NCBI RefSeq assembly: GCF_001641755.2
Contig: NZ_LRFG02000003.1
Location: 1 to 64,000, forward strand
Source of the DNA: Microbulbifer flavimaris
Lineage (GTDB): Bacteria > Pseudomonadota > Gammaproteobacteria > Pseudomonadales > Cellvibrionaceae
Length of the DNA: 64,000 bases
Direction: 5' to 3'
The stretch's first letter is position 1. Each line of letters opens with the position of its first letter. A program made the translations under genes and the position numbers. Shown piece by piece: positions 19,310 to 27,729 of this stretch. The notes under the pieces are model-generated. The model was not told the origin of the DNA. It ran no database searches and was given only the letters and a program-made list of their open reading frames with translations.

Positions 19310-21091
19310 TCAGGCGTCCTCACCTTCCAGGTCAGGCAGACTGGTGGCGGCGGCAATGCCAAAGCCCTGGGCGAAATCCACCCCGAGTACCCGCAGCTGT
19401 CCGATCAATTCTGGTGTTTCGGCATATTCAGCGATGGTACTGATGCCCATGGACTTGGCGAGGTGATTGACGGTACTGACGATGGCGCTATCGATCTCAT
19501 CCTCGAGCATGTTGCGCACAAAGCTGCCATCGATCTTCAGGAAATCCACCGGCAACTGGCGCAGGTAGGCCAGAGACGATGCACCGCGACCGAAATCGTC
19601 GAGGGCAAAGGTACACCCCGCTGCGCGGAGCTTGTGAATGAACAGCAGCGCCCGCTGCAGATTGTTGATGGCGCTGGTCTCGGTAATTTCAAACTGCACC
19701 CGCGAGGGTGGCACACCCGCCTCTGTGAGCTCCTGCAGCACAAAATCCGCGAAATATTCATCGCCCAGGCTCAGGCCGGAGATATTGATGGCATAGCCGT
19801 GACCGGTGAGGCCGCAGTGCTGTTCCACAGCCATATACTCGAAGATCCGGCGAATCACCCAGCGATCCACCTCTTCGATCAGCCCATAACGCTCTGCGGC
19901 GGGGAGGAAGTCCCCCGGGGAAATCACGTCTCCGTCGCGCCCGCGCATGCGCACCAGCACCTCGTAGTGGTGCAGGCTGTCCTCGTGCTGCAGCGCTACC
20001 ACCGGCTGCCGGTACAACAGCAGACGCTCTTCCCGCAGGGCGGCATGAATCTCAGCCACCCAAGTGCTCTGCCGGCGCTTTTCCAATACCCGCCGGGAGT
20101 CACTGAACAGCTTCACCCGATTGCGCCCCTGATCCCGCGCGGCACAGCAGGCGTCGTTGGCGGAGGCCAGCAACTGGCCAGCCGGCGGCGAAGCGCGGTC
20201 TACCGCCACCGCGCCAATGGATATGGCCACGCGGCTCTCGTCGCCATCCCAATTGAAGACAAACCCCTGCACCGCATCGCGCAACCGCACCACCACCCGT
20301 CGCGCTTCCTCGATGGTGCAATCGCGCAGCAGCACCGCAAATTCGTCGCTGCCCACCCGGGCGATCACGTCATCCGGGGCCAGACACTGGCGCAGCTGTT
20401 GCGCCAGTTGCCGGATCAGCTGATCACCTGCGGCATAACCGAGGGTGTCATTCACCACCTTGAACTGATAGATATCCAGGTAGAGCAACACGTGGTGCTG
20501 CCGCCGGTCCCGGCAGCCCGCACGGGCACGCTGCAATTCGCTCTCGAAGTACTGGCGGTTGGGAAGGTGGGTGAGACTGTCGTGGCTGGACTGCCAGCTG
20601 AGGCGGGAGAAGAGCCGGCGCTCCGCAGAAACTTCGCGCATCACCACCACGAACCCGGTCACTTCGCCGGCTTCGTGGACCGTCTGCACCTGGACGGAGA
20701 CTTCCAGCAGCACCTCCCCCAGGTCATCGACGCGGGGGATGGCGGCAATAAACTCCCGTCCATCCGCCAGGTCCCGCTCCGTCTCATCAGTGTCATCAGT
20801 TTCCGGTGCGAGCAGCGGAGCCAGGGGCTCACCGTCGGTGTCCACCAGCTTCAGGCCATCGTCAAGATAGCGGCCCGGCTTGAGCGCCAGCGCGTTGCCG
20901 CTCAACTCACCGGCCAGCGGGTTACAGTAAGTCACCCTGCCGGCGGCGTCCGTCACCACCACGCCATCGGCCACTTCCGCCAGAGCCACCTCCGCCGCCC
21001 CCGGCACCAGGCGGACGGGACGGCCCGGCGACCCCGCAACGTCGTGAAGGGTACCGAGCGGCTCGGTGGAATCGGGGTCGAAATCAGTCAC
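19310..21091 (-). CDS. PAS-GGDEF-EAL c-di-GMP signalling protein
   Basis: A cytosolic 593-residue protein with no transmembrane segment. A PAS-like sensor covers about residues 25-160 (VVVTDAAGRVTYCNPLAGEL). A GGDEF domain follows at about 165-320 with the signature altered to GSDEF (RVGSDEFAVLL), then an EAL domain at about 340-590. In the EAL part the motif is EVL, which keeps the metal-binding Glu. EITET, DDFG, the Lys in FLKIDGSF and a final Glu in AEYAE are all present. Phosphodiesterase activity is therefore likely, whereas cyclase activity is doubtful. The start is GTG with AAGGGA upstream. A YajG lipoprotein gene precedes it by 38 bp. Confidence 0.92.
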   Translation of the reverse strand: MTDFDPDSTEPLGTLHDVAGSPGRPVRLVPGAAEVALAEVADGVVVTDAAGRVTYCNPLAGELSGNALALKPGRYLDDGLKLVDTDGEPLAPLLAPETDDTDETERDLADGREFIAAIPRVDDLGEVLLEVSVQVQTVHEAGEVTGFVVVMREVSAERRLFSRLSWQSSHDSLTHLPNRQYFESELQRARAGCRDRRQHHVLLYLDIYQFKVVNDTLGYAAGDQLIRQLAQQLRQCLAPDDVIARVGSDEFAVLLRDCTIEEARRVVVRLRDAVQGFVFNWDGDESRVAISIGAVAVDRASPPAGQLLASANDACCAARDQGRNRVKLFSDSRRVLEKRRQSTWVAEIHAALREERLLLYRQPVVALQHEDSLHHYEVLVRMRGRDGDVISPGDFLPAAERYGLIEEVDRWVIRRIFEYMAVEQHCGLTGHGYAINISGLSLGDEYFADFVLQELTEAGVPPSRVQFEITETSAINNLQRALLFIHKLRAAGCTFALDDFGRGASSLAYLRQLPVDFLKIDGSFVRNMLEDEIDSAIVSTVNHLAKSMGISTIAEYAETPELIGQLRVLGVDFAQGFGIAAATSLPDLEGEDA

Positions 21092-21129
21092 GACAGCGCA
21101 TCCCTTTCACTTCCTGACTCCCTGCGCCT

Positions 21130-21708
21130 TCAGAGGTTGGCTTGCAGGAACATCTTGAGTTTTTCATCCTCGAACGCCCGCTGCAGGGTCGCACTGAGGA
21201 GACCGTTCAGCCGCGCCTCAACCTCTTCCTTATTGGGCTTGATCAGGTTGCGATCCTTGCCGCTGGAGCGGTAGGTCCCGAAGTAGGTGGCGCCACCAAT
21301 ACGCACTTCCAGCTGGATCTCTGCCGAACTGTCGACCTTACTGGTGTACAGCTTGTTCGGGCTGTCGTACTTGAGGCTGGTCAGGTTCGCCACCACCTGC
21401 ACCCGTGCAGCGGGGTCAGATGCACCAACAGTGCGGAATCCCCACTGGGTGAAACCCTCAGCCAGCGTACTCGCAAGCGCATCCTCGACACTGTTGGCCA
21501 GGCGGATATTGGAGGTGTCGGCATAGATACCGCCCAGCGATCCCAGCCCGCCGCCAGGGAGCTTGTTGCCCCCGCGCACACTGAGCGCATAGCCACTGCC
21601 GATCACGCTCGGCGCCACTTCCACTTGCGGGCGCACCTGGATCTGGATCGGACTGTGGGCACAGGCGACCAGGGTGCAGAGGCCCAAAATCATGAATAAC
21701 TTCTTCAC
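21130..21708 (-). CDS. YajG-family lipoprotein
   Basis: An outer-membrane or periplasmic lipoprotein of 192 residues. A type II signal peptide ends in the lipobox LVAC (cleavage before Cys at about residue 16). The body matches the YajG/LptO-like pattern: GSGYALSVRGG, YADTSNIRLANSVEDALASTL and AEIQLEVRIGG. I set the start at the GTG at 21708 because GGAGG lies 5 bp upstream and the signal peptide starts there (KKLFMILGLCTL). The longer open frame upstream is not credible. The function of YajG is unknown; its relatives bind peptidoglycan or lipid A-associated proteins. Confidence 0.85.
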   Translation of the reverse strand: MKKLFMILGLCTLVACAHSPIQIQVRPQVEVAPSVIGSGYALSVRGGNKLPGGGLGSLGGIYADTSNIRLANSVEDALASTLAEGFTQWGFRTVGASDPAARVQVVANLTSLKYDSPNKLYTSKVDSSAEIQLEVRIGGATYFGTYRSSGKDRNLIKPNKEEVEARLNGLLSATLQRAFEDEKLKMFLQANL

Positions 21709-21786
21709 TGTATCCTCCGTTGTTTTATTCCAATAACTGAGAGCAGATTCGGTGCTTCCGCAGCACAAAAGTTCAGTCGGGCTGCT

Positions 21787-22314
21787 CTAGCCGTGGTGAT
21801 GATGGTGGTGATGCTGGCCTTCCGCCTGCAGACTCCGAATCGGCAGGGTGACTTCTCGGGTCTCGCCATTGGCGAAATGCACCAGCAGTGACACTTCTGC
21901 GCCAGCCCGCAGCTGAACCCCCTCCAGCATGACATGCAGCCCCCCGGGAGACATCTGCACGGTCTGGCCGGCGGGGATAGCAAGCTTTTCCAGGGGTCGC
22001 ATCCTGCTGATGCCATCCCGCTCTTCCGTGGTGTGAAGGCTCGCCCGGGCTGAGTCCTCGCTGGCGAGGGCCACACTGATGAGCTGACGCTCCACGGTGG
22101 TGGGGTTGCTCAGCTTCAGATAAGCCGCGCTGGTAGAGAGCCCCGGCAGTGTCTCCCGGGCATAGCCGTGGATTTGCAGCATCCGGGACGCGCTGTCCGC
22201 CGTGGCGCCGTGCACGTGTTCTTCACCGGCAACGGCCCCTGCGGCCGCCAACTGCAGTAACGCAGCGATCAGGGATTTCTCGAGAAGACGGAATCTTTTA
22301 ATGGCTTCAATCAT
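21787..22314 (-). CDS. PCu(A)C-type periplasmic copper chaperone with natural poly-His tail
   Basis: PCu(A)C proteins carry Cu(I) in the periplasm to cytochrome c oxidase. The 175-residue product has a signal peptide (about 1-29). It has the full copper motif H-x10-M-x21-H-x-M: H in LHTTEERDG, M in ISRMRP, then LHVM. The mature N-terminus has an extra EEHVHG. The C-terminus ends QAEGQ followed by seven His and Gly, an added metal-binding tail. Downstream of it is the YajG gene, and upstream, 5 bp away, a lipoprotein gene. The divergent dsbD fits a copper/thiol handling neighbourhood. Confidence 0.92.
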   Translation of the reverse strand: MIEAIKRFRLLEKSLIAALLQLAAAGAVAGEEHVHGATADSASRMLQIHGYARETLPGLSTSAAYLKLSNPTTVERQLISVALASEDSARASLHTTEERDGISRMRPLEKLAIPAGQTVQMSPGGLHVMLEGVQLRAGAEVSLLVHFANGETREVTLPIRSLQAEGQHHHHHHHG

Positions 22315-22319
22315 GTTGT

Positions 22320-23078
22320 TCAGGTTCCCCCGGTCGACATCAGGATCAGGCGCGGCGGGCTGCCGAGCCTGATATCACCGCGCACCCGATAGCCCATCAC
22401 GGCCTCCCGCAGCTGCTGATAGATCCAGCGGCCCTCGGCATCGGTGCGCGCGACAATCATTACCCGCAGGTTCTCGCGGCGGATGCGCTCCGCCGTTTCC
22501 CTGAGCAGCGCGATGACCGCCTCATTGCGGGACGCGAGAGAGCCGCCCGGCAGCGAGATGTTTTCGCCTTGTGGCAAATCGCTACTGGCGCGACTGCGCT
22601 CGCTCGCGAGCTGGGTGCGCACTTCGGTCACGAGCGGATTGCCCGGCGCCAGTTCATCGGCGCGGTTCAGATAACTGTTCACCTCCCCGAACGAACGGCG
22701 GCGCAGGGCCTCACGGGCGCGCTCAACCAGCTCGATCACAATGGTCTGGATTCCGGTGGCGGCCCGGGAGTTATCCGGATCCAGCTGGCGCACGCGCAGG
22801 TAATAGTCGAAGGCGCTGGCCCCCGCGGGCTGGGTCAGGAAACCCTCTCGTTGCGCGGCCTCGGCACGCTGGAGAAAAAAAGCGATGTTGCGTTGACGGA
22901 TCTGTTCCGGGGTGGGCCCCGCAGGCTTTGCGCTCTCGGGCAGGGGTACGGCGCGAGGCGCAGGTAACGGCGGCGTAGTCACGCAGCCGGCCAGCAGCAC
23001 ACCGGCCAGTAGGATCCCGATCCTGCGACAGGAGATCAGCTCTGCAAACACCGTCGACTCCACTGTTGTTTTTCCCAT
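22320..23078 (-). CDS. lipoprotein of unknown function
   Basis: I do not recognise the family with certainty. The 252-residue product has a signal peptide with lipobox LLAGC (Cys about residue 32) after an unusually long N-region. A Pro/Ala-rich linker comes next, then a helical region at about 55-165 that reads like one or two TPR-type repeats (AFDYYLRVRQLDPDNSRAAT, SFGEVNSYLNRADELAPGNP). The C-terminal domain, at about 185-250, has a strand-helix pattern (NLRVMIVARTDAEGRWIYQQ) distantly like OmpA-type peptidoglycan-binding domains. It is probably co-transcribed with the PCu(A)C gene 5 bp downstream. Role unknown; an envelope anchor is a guess. Confidence 0.75.
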   Translation of the reverse strand: MGKTTVESTVFAELISCRRIGILLAGVLLAGCVTTPPLPAPRAVPLPESAKPAGPTPEQIRQRNIAFFLQRAEAAQREGFLTQPAGASAFDYYLRVRQLDPDNSRAATGIQTIVIELVERAREALRRRSFGEVNSYLNRADELAPGNPLVTEVRTQLASERSRASSDLPQGENISLPGGSLASRNEAVIALLRETAERIRRENLRVMIVARTDAEGRWIYQQLREAVMGYRVRGDIRLGSPPRLILMSTGGT

Positions 23079-23178
23079 CCGGCACGACCACTATATTGCC
23101 CTGCTCGCCTGACTGTGAACTGGTCGCAAACCATACAGTCAGACAAACCGTAAAGGCATGAAAGTGCGACCAGCGTGG

Positions 23179-23206
23179 TTGCCGGACTCTTTCACCCGAC
23201 TATAAA
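23179..23206 (+). promoter_or_regulatory. weak candidate promoter of dsbD
   Basis: TTGCCG (23179-23184) and TATAAA (23201-23206) are 16 bp apart. Initiation would fall only about 10 bp before the chosen ATG, giving an almost leaderless mRNA. Either the promoter or the chosen start may therefore be wrong. Confidence 0.3.
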
Positions 23207-23220
23207 GAATTTTGAAGCCC

Positions 23221-25029
23221 ATGGCTGTGATCAGCGACAGTTTCCGCAAAATTTTCCTCCTGATGGGAGCACTCCTGGCCCTGGCGACTACCATGGCCGC
23301 CGCACAAACCCCGTTTGGCAACAATCCACTCGGCGCTAGCCAGGATGCTGAGTTCCTCCCCGTCGACCAGGCCTACCAGCAGGACTTCCTGTTCTCCGGC
23401 GACGGGGCCAGCGTCATCTTCCAGATCGCCCCGGAGTATTACCTCTATCGCGATAAGCTGGCGCTCTACCGCCTGGATCCGGACGGTAAAACGCCGCTGC
23501 CAATGGAGCTACCCGACGGGGAAGTGATCTGGGATGAATATTTCGAGAAGGAAACCGAGGTCTACCGGTTTCAGCTTGAAATCCCGCTGGCGGCCACCCC
23601 GGCGGAGCGGATGCAGCTGGAGGTGCACTATCAGGGCTGTGCCGATGCGGGTCTCTGTTACCCGCCGCAGGTGCGCCAGTTCGATCTGGACTTTAATAAC
23701 GGCACGGCCGCTCCCCTCGATCCAACTGGCGGCCCTCGCTCCACACCCGCCCCGCTCACGGCCGGCGCGAGCGAAAGCGCCAGTCTGGGCCTGCCTCTCG
23801 CCATGCTGCTGGCATTTCTCGGCGGGCTGATCCTGAACTTCATGCCGTGCGTTTTTCCGGTGCTTTCCATCAAGCTGCTCTCCATCACCCAGGCGAATCA
23901 ACAGAGCCACGAGCGGCACTGGCATGGCTGGGCCTACAGTGCCGGCGTGGTCGGCAGCTTTGTGGCCATCGCCGCCGCGATGCTGACGCTGCGCGCCGGT
24001 GGCGAGGCCGTGGGCTGGGGCTTCCAGCTGCAGTCCCCGGCGATGGTCGCGGGGCTCGCCTACCTGTTCTTCATCATGGGGCTGAGCCTGTCCGGCCTCA
24101 CGGAAATTGGCGGTCGGCTGATGGGACTGGGCCAGGGTATCGGCAATCCCCGCCAGCTGCGGGGCTCCCTCGCCACCGGCGCGCTGGCCACCCTGGTCGC
24201 CAGCCCCTGCACGGCGCCGTTAATGGGTTCCGCCCTGGGTTTTGCAGTGACTCAGCCCGCCGCCGTAGCGCTGCTCGTGTTCGCTGCGCTTGGTGCCGGC
24301 ATGGCGGCCCCCTTCCTGCTGCTGACTTACGCTCCGGGACTGATCGACCGCCTGCCACGTCCAGGGCCGTGGATGGACCGGCTCAAACAGTTGCTGGCTT
24401 TCCCCATGTACCTGACCGCCGTGTGGCTGCTGTGGGTGCTGGGTCGCCAGAGCGGTAGCGATGGCGTCGCCCTGGTGCTGGCCGGCGCTGTGGCCATTGC
24501 CTTCGCTTTGTGGCTGTGGCCGCGCCCCCAGTGGCACTGGGGCAGCGGCAGCCTGGCCGTACTGGCCCTGTTCGGCGCCCTGGCGCTCCTGCCGCGCCTC
24601 GAGCCCGTTGCGGGCGCTGGTGCCGCCTCATCTGCCAAATCCGACTACTGGCAACCCTACTCTCCAGAGCGCCTCGAGGAGGCCCGTCGCGAGGGCAGAC
24701 CGGTGCTGATCAACATGACCGCTGCCTGGTGCATCACCTGTCTCGCCAATGAAAAAGTCGTGCTCTCCAGCGACACGGTCGCCGAAACCGTGTCCACCCT
24801 CGACATCGTGGCCCTGAAAGGCGACTGGACCAATCAGGATCCGCTGATCACCGAACTGCTGAGCCGCTACGGGCGCACCAGCGTGCCCCTCTATCTTGTC
24901 TATCCCGCGGGCGGCGGGGAAGCGCGGGTCCTTCCCCAGATTCTGACCCGCGACGGGCTGATCGCCGAGCTGCAGTCAGCGGCCGCCCCGGAGGCAGGCG
25001 CCGCCCTCGCCGCCGGGTCGGCGCTGTAA
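23221..25029 (+). CDS. dsbD: thiol:disulfide interchange protein DsbD
   Basis: Transfers electrons from cytoplasmic thioredoxin across the inner membrane to periplasmic DsbC/DsbG and cytochrome c maturation. The 602-residue protein has a signal peptide, then an N-terminal immunoglobulin-like domain with the Cys pair in GCADAGLCYPP (about residues 140-147). The eight-helix membrane domain follows, with its Cys pair in MPCVFPVLSIK (about 208) and SPCTAPLMG (about 330). The C-terminal thioredoxin domain has WCITC near residue 503. The start is ATG 23221; an in-frame TTG lies at 23212. It is the first of the dsbD-aroQ-accB-accC-prmA block also seen in pseudomonads. Confidence 0.95.
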   Translation: MAVISDSFRKIFLLMGALLALATTMAAAQTPFGNNPLGASQDAEFLPVDQAYQQDFLFSGDGASVIFQIAPEYYLYRDKLALYRLDPDGKTPLPMELPDGEVIWDEYFEKETEVYRFQLEIPLAATPAERMQLEVHYQGCADAGLCYPPQVRQFDLDFNNGTAAPLDPTGGPRSTPAPLTAGASESASLGLPLAMLLAFLGGLILNFMPCVFPVLSIKLLSITQANQQSHERHWHGWAYSAGVVGSFVAIAAAMLTLRAGGEAVGWGFQLQSPAMVAGLAYLFFIMGLSLSGLTEIGGRLMGLGQGIGNPRQLRGSLATGALATLVASPCTAPLMGSALGFAVTQPAAVALLVFAALGAGMAAPFLLLTYAPGLIDRLPRPGPWMDRLKQLLAFPMYLTAVWLLWVLGRQSGSDGVALVLAGAVAIAFALWLWPRPQWHWGSGSLAVLALFGALALLPRLEPVAGAGAASSAKSDYWQPYSPERLEEARREGRPVLINMTAAWCITCLANEKVVLSSDTVAETVSTLDIVALKGDWTNQDPLITELLSRYGRTSVPLYLVYPAGGGEARVLPQILTRDGLIAELQSAAAPEAGAALAAGSAL

Positions 25030-25272
25030 TAGCCAGCCTGACCGGCAAAAAAGACAACCCCTCAGGCTTTCTTGCCTTAAACAGGCAGGAAAAGCAGGGT
25101 AACTGCGGCTAACGTCTATTCCTGACTACTCGGCCATGGACACAAGGTCACTTTTCCGGCACACTCGCCCGAGTTTTGGGGCAAGTTGGCGGAAAGCGTG
25201 ACTTTATCCACACGTTTGCCGACATTCCCCTCCGTTTTGTGACCAAATCACGCTTTTCCTTCAGAGAAAGCC

Positions 25273-25728
25273 ATGGCGAAACTTCTGTTGTTGCACGGCC
25301 CCAATCTCAACCTGCTCGGCACCCGCGAGCCAGAGATCTATGGCGCAACCACCCTGGCGGAAATCGACCGAAGCGCGCGCGCACTGTGCGAGCAGGCCGG
25401 ACACCAGCTGGAAACCTTCCAGAGCAACACGGAGGGCAGCCTGGTAGACCGTATTCAGGCAGCCCGGGACGAGGGCGTCGCGTTCATCGTGATCAACCCG
25501 GCCGCTTACACCCACACCAGTGTCGCCCTGCGGGACGCTCTGGCGGCAGTGGCGATCCCTTTTATCGAGCTCCACCTGTCCAACCCTCATACCCGGGAGG
25601 CGTTCAGGCACCGCTCCTATCTTTCCGACCTGGCTCGCGGAGTCATCTGCGGGTTTGGCGCACACAGTTACACCCTGGCGTTGCAGGCCGCTATCCACCA
25701 GCTGGCAGCAGCGCCCGACCACCCCTAA
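25273..25728 (+). CDS. aroQ: type II 3-dehydroquinate dehydratase
   Basis: Third step of the shikimate pathway (dehydroquinate to dehydroshikimate). The 151-residue, type II (dodecameric) enzyme has [17 protein letters not shown] (about 8-24), which includes the catalytic Tyr. It also has the flexible-lid Arg, [14 protein letters not shown] (about 75-88) with the substrate Asn, ELHLSNPH with the catalytic His, and FRHRSY. The 243-bp spacer after dsbD contains no obvious gene. It holds a GTGA-N5-TCAC inverted repeat at 25239-25251, just before the ribosome site. accB follows by 27 bp, as in many proteobacteria. Confidence 0.96.
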   Translation: MAKLLLLHGPNLNLLGTREPEIYGATTLAEIDRSARALCEQAGHQLETFQSNTEGSLVDRIQAARDEGVAFIVINPAAYTHTSVALRDALAAVAIPFIELHLSNPHTREAFRHRSYLSDLARGVICGFGAHSYTLALQAAIHQLAAAPDHP

Positions 25729-25755
25729 CGCAAAAAACACGACGAGTGAAGACCT

Positions 25756-26232
25756 ATGGACATCCGCAAGATCAAAAAACTGATTGAGCTGCTCGAAGAA
25801 TCCGATATCGGCGAGCTGGAAATCAAAGAGGGCGAGGAATCCGTCCGCATCAGCCGCGGCGTAAGCGGCGCGGCACAGGCGGCAGCGCCGGTGGCACCGG
25901 CCCCCGTTGCGGCACCTGCACCGGCGGCACCGGCACCGGCGGCACCGGCACCGGCGGCGCCAATTGCCGAGCCGGAAGAATCCGTGCCCGCGCTCAGCGG
26001 CCACGCGATCAAATCCCCGATGGTGGGCACTTACTACGCGGCCTCGAGCCCCGGCGCAGAGCCCTTCGTCAAAGTCGGCCAGCAGGTGAAAGTGGGCGAC
26101 GTGGTCTGCATCGTTGAAGCGATGAAGATGATGAACCAGATCGAGGCCGACAAAGCCGGCACTATCGAGAGCATCCTGGTGGAAGACGGACAGCCGGTGG
26201 AATTTGACCAGCCGCTCGTGACCATCGTCTGA
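25756..26232 (+). CDS. accB: acetyl-CoA carboxylase biotin carboxyl carrier protein
   Basis: BCCP subunit of acetyl-CoA carboxylase, the first committed step of fatty acid synthesis. The 158 residues comprise an N-terminal AccC-binding helix region ([20 protein letters not shown]), a Pro/Ala linker encoded by short tandem repeats (about 38-75) and the C-terminal biotinyl domain (about 80-158). EAMKMMNQI marks the biotin attachment Lys124. The thumb region typical of accB-encoded BCCP is present ([13 protein letters not shown]). It is followed 15 bp later by accC and is presumably co-transcribed with it. Confidence 0.97.
   Translation: MDIRKIKKLIELLEESDIGELEIKEGEESVRISRGVSGAAQAAAPVAPAPVAAPAPAAPAPAAPAPAAPIAEPEESVPALSGHAIKSPMVGTYYAASSPGAEPFVKVGQQVKVGDVVCIVEAMKMMNQIEADKAGTIESILVEDGQPVEFDQPLVTIV
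25921..25961 (+). repeat. 15-bp tandem repeat coding the BCCP Pro/Ala linker
   Basis: The unit CCGGCGGCACCGGCA occurs twice in full and once in part, coding an Ala-Pro-Ala-Ala-Pro periodicity. Because the unit is a multiple of three, changes in copy number would alter linker length without a frameshift. Confidence 0.8.
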
Positions 26233-26247
26233 GCGGGGTGAATCGGC

Positions 26248-27588
26248 ATGTTTGATAAAGTACTGATCGCCAACCGCGGCGAAATCGCACTGCGCATCCT
26301 GCGCGCCTGTAAAGAGATGGGCATATCCACCGTGGCCGTCCACTCCCAGGTGGACCGGGATCTGAAGCATGTGCGCCTGGCCGATGAAGCTGTCTGCATC
26401 GGCCCCAACCCCTCAACACAGAGCTACCTGAATATCCCGGCGATCATCTCCGCAATGGAGATTACCGACGCGGTGGCCGTGCACCCAGGCTATGGCTTCC
26501 TGGCGGAAAACGCCGACTTCGCCGAGCAGGTACAGAAGAGCGGCTTCACCTTTATCGGCCCCGATGCCGACGTGATCCGCCTGATGGGGGACAAAGTCTC
26601 TGCCATCGCCGCCATGAAGAAAGCCGGCGTGCCCACCGTTCCCGGCTCCGACGGCCCCCTTCCCGCCAACGGGGAGCGCTGCCTGGAGATCGCGCGCAAG
26701 ATCGGATACCCGGTCATCATCAAGGCGGCGGCCGGTGGCGGTGGTCGCGGGATGCGCGTGGTGCACACCGAGGCGGCCCTGCTGAACGCCATCTCCGTCA
26801 CCAAGTCCGAGGCCGGTGCCGCCTTCGGCGACAGCACCGTGTACATGGAGAAATTCCTGCAGAACCCCCGCCACGTGGAAATCCAGGTGATGTCCGACGG
26901 CCAGGGCAACGCGATTCACCTGGGCGACCGGGACTGCTCCCTGCAACGCCGACACCAGAAGGTGCTGGAGGAGGCTCCGGCTCCCGGCATTCCGGACAAT
27001 GTGCGTCAGGATGTCTATCAAGCCTGCGTGCAGGCGTGTATTGATATTGGCTACCGCGGCGCCGGCACCTTCGAGTTCCTGTACGAAGACGAGCGCTTCT
27101 ACTTCATCGAAATGAACACCCGTATCCAGGTGGAGCACCCGGTCACCGAAATGGTCACCGGTGTCGACCTGATCAAGGAACAGATCCGGGTCTGCGCAGG
27201 GCAAAAGCTGTCCCTGAAGCAGGAAGATATCGTGATCCGCGGCCACGCCTTCGAGTGCCGGATCAACGCCGAGGATCCGAAGACCTTCTTCCCGAGCCCC
27301 GGCCGAGTCAACAACTTCCACGCACCCGGCGGCCTGGGCGTACGGGTGGACTCCCACGTCTACTCCGGCTATACCGTGCCGCCGAATTACGACTCCATGA
27401 TCGCCAAGGTGATCACCCACGCAGAGAGCCGCGAGGCGGCGCTGGCACGGATGCGGGTCGCCCTGTCGGAGCTGATCGTCGACGGCATCAAAACCAACGT
27501 CCCCCTGCAGCAGGACCTGGTTACCGATGCGGCATTCGCCCAGGGCGGAGTGAACATTCACTACCTTGAGAAAAAGCTGGGCCTGTAA
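26248..27588 (+). CDS. accC: acetyl-CoA carboxylase biotin carboxylase subunit
   Basis: ATP-grasp enzyme that carboxylates biotin on BCCP. The 446-residue protein matches the E. coli AccC length (449). The N-terminal fold [19 protein letters not shown] is followed by [14 protein letters not shown] (about 159-172, the glycine-rich ATP lid), [17 protein letters not shown] (about 230-246), [20 protein letters not shown] (about 285-304, metal and catalytic Glu/Arg) and the C-terminal SMIAKVITH. It follows accB closely. Start ATG 26248, with a GGGG-rich ribosome site. Confidence 0.98.
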   Translation: MFDKVLIANRGEIALRILRACKEMGISTVAVHSQVDRDLKHVRLADEAVCIGPNPSTQSYLNIPAIISAMEITDAVAVHPGYGFLAENADFAEQVQKSGFTFIGPDADVIRLMGDKVSAIAAMKKAGVPTVPGSDGPLPANGERCLEIARKIGYPVIIKAAAGGGGRGMRVVHTEAALLNAISVTKSEAGAAFGDSTVYMEKFLQNPRHVEIQVMSDGQGNAIHLGDRDCSLQRRHQKVLEEAPAPGIPDNVRQDVYQACVQACIDIGYRGAGTFEFLYEDERFYFIEMNTRIQVEHPVTEMVTGVDLIKEQIRVCAGQKLSLKQEDIVIRGHAFECRINAEDPKTFFPSPGRVNNFHAPGGLGVRVDSHVYSGYTVPPNYDSMIAKVITHAESREAALARMRVALSELIVDGIKTNVPLQQDLVTDAAFAQGGVNIHYLEKKLGL

Positions 27589-27597
27589 CCGGCCCCC

Positions 27598-27617
27598 GGG
27601 CGCCAGGGACGGCGCCC
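27598..27617 (+). terminator. possible terminator after accC
   Basis: GGGCGCC (27598-27604) and GGCGCCC (27611-27617) form a 7-bp G+C stem with a 6-base loop, 10 bp past the accC stop. Only TTG follows, so it would be a weak intrinsic terminator. Confidence 0.35.
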
Positions 27618-27729
27618 TTGCCCCCGGCCTCCGCACCCCTTACCTTTGCGTCCCGAGCCCACCCCGCCAGCCCCGGTGCTGTCTAGGGCGATTTTCCATT
27701 CAGCCATACCACCAACTGGAGAAGACCCC

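Noticed and set aside
19463-21274. 603-residue open frame on the plus strand
   Set aside because: It is antisense to the PAS-GGDEF-EAL gene, which has clear domains. Its translation is His/Gln/Arg-rich with no recognisable motif, typical of a shadow frame in G+C-rich DNA.
25239-25251. GTGA-N5-TCAC repeat as a CRP site upstream of aroQ
   Set aside because: The spacing is one base short of the TGTGA-N6-TCACA consensus and the outer bases do not match. It could be another operator, but CRP is not supported.
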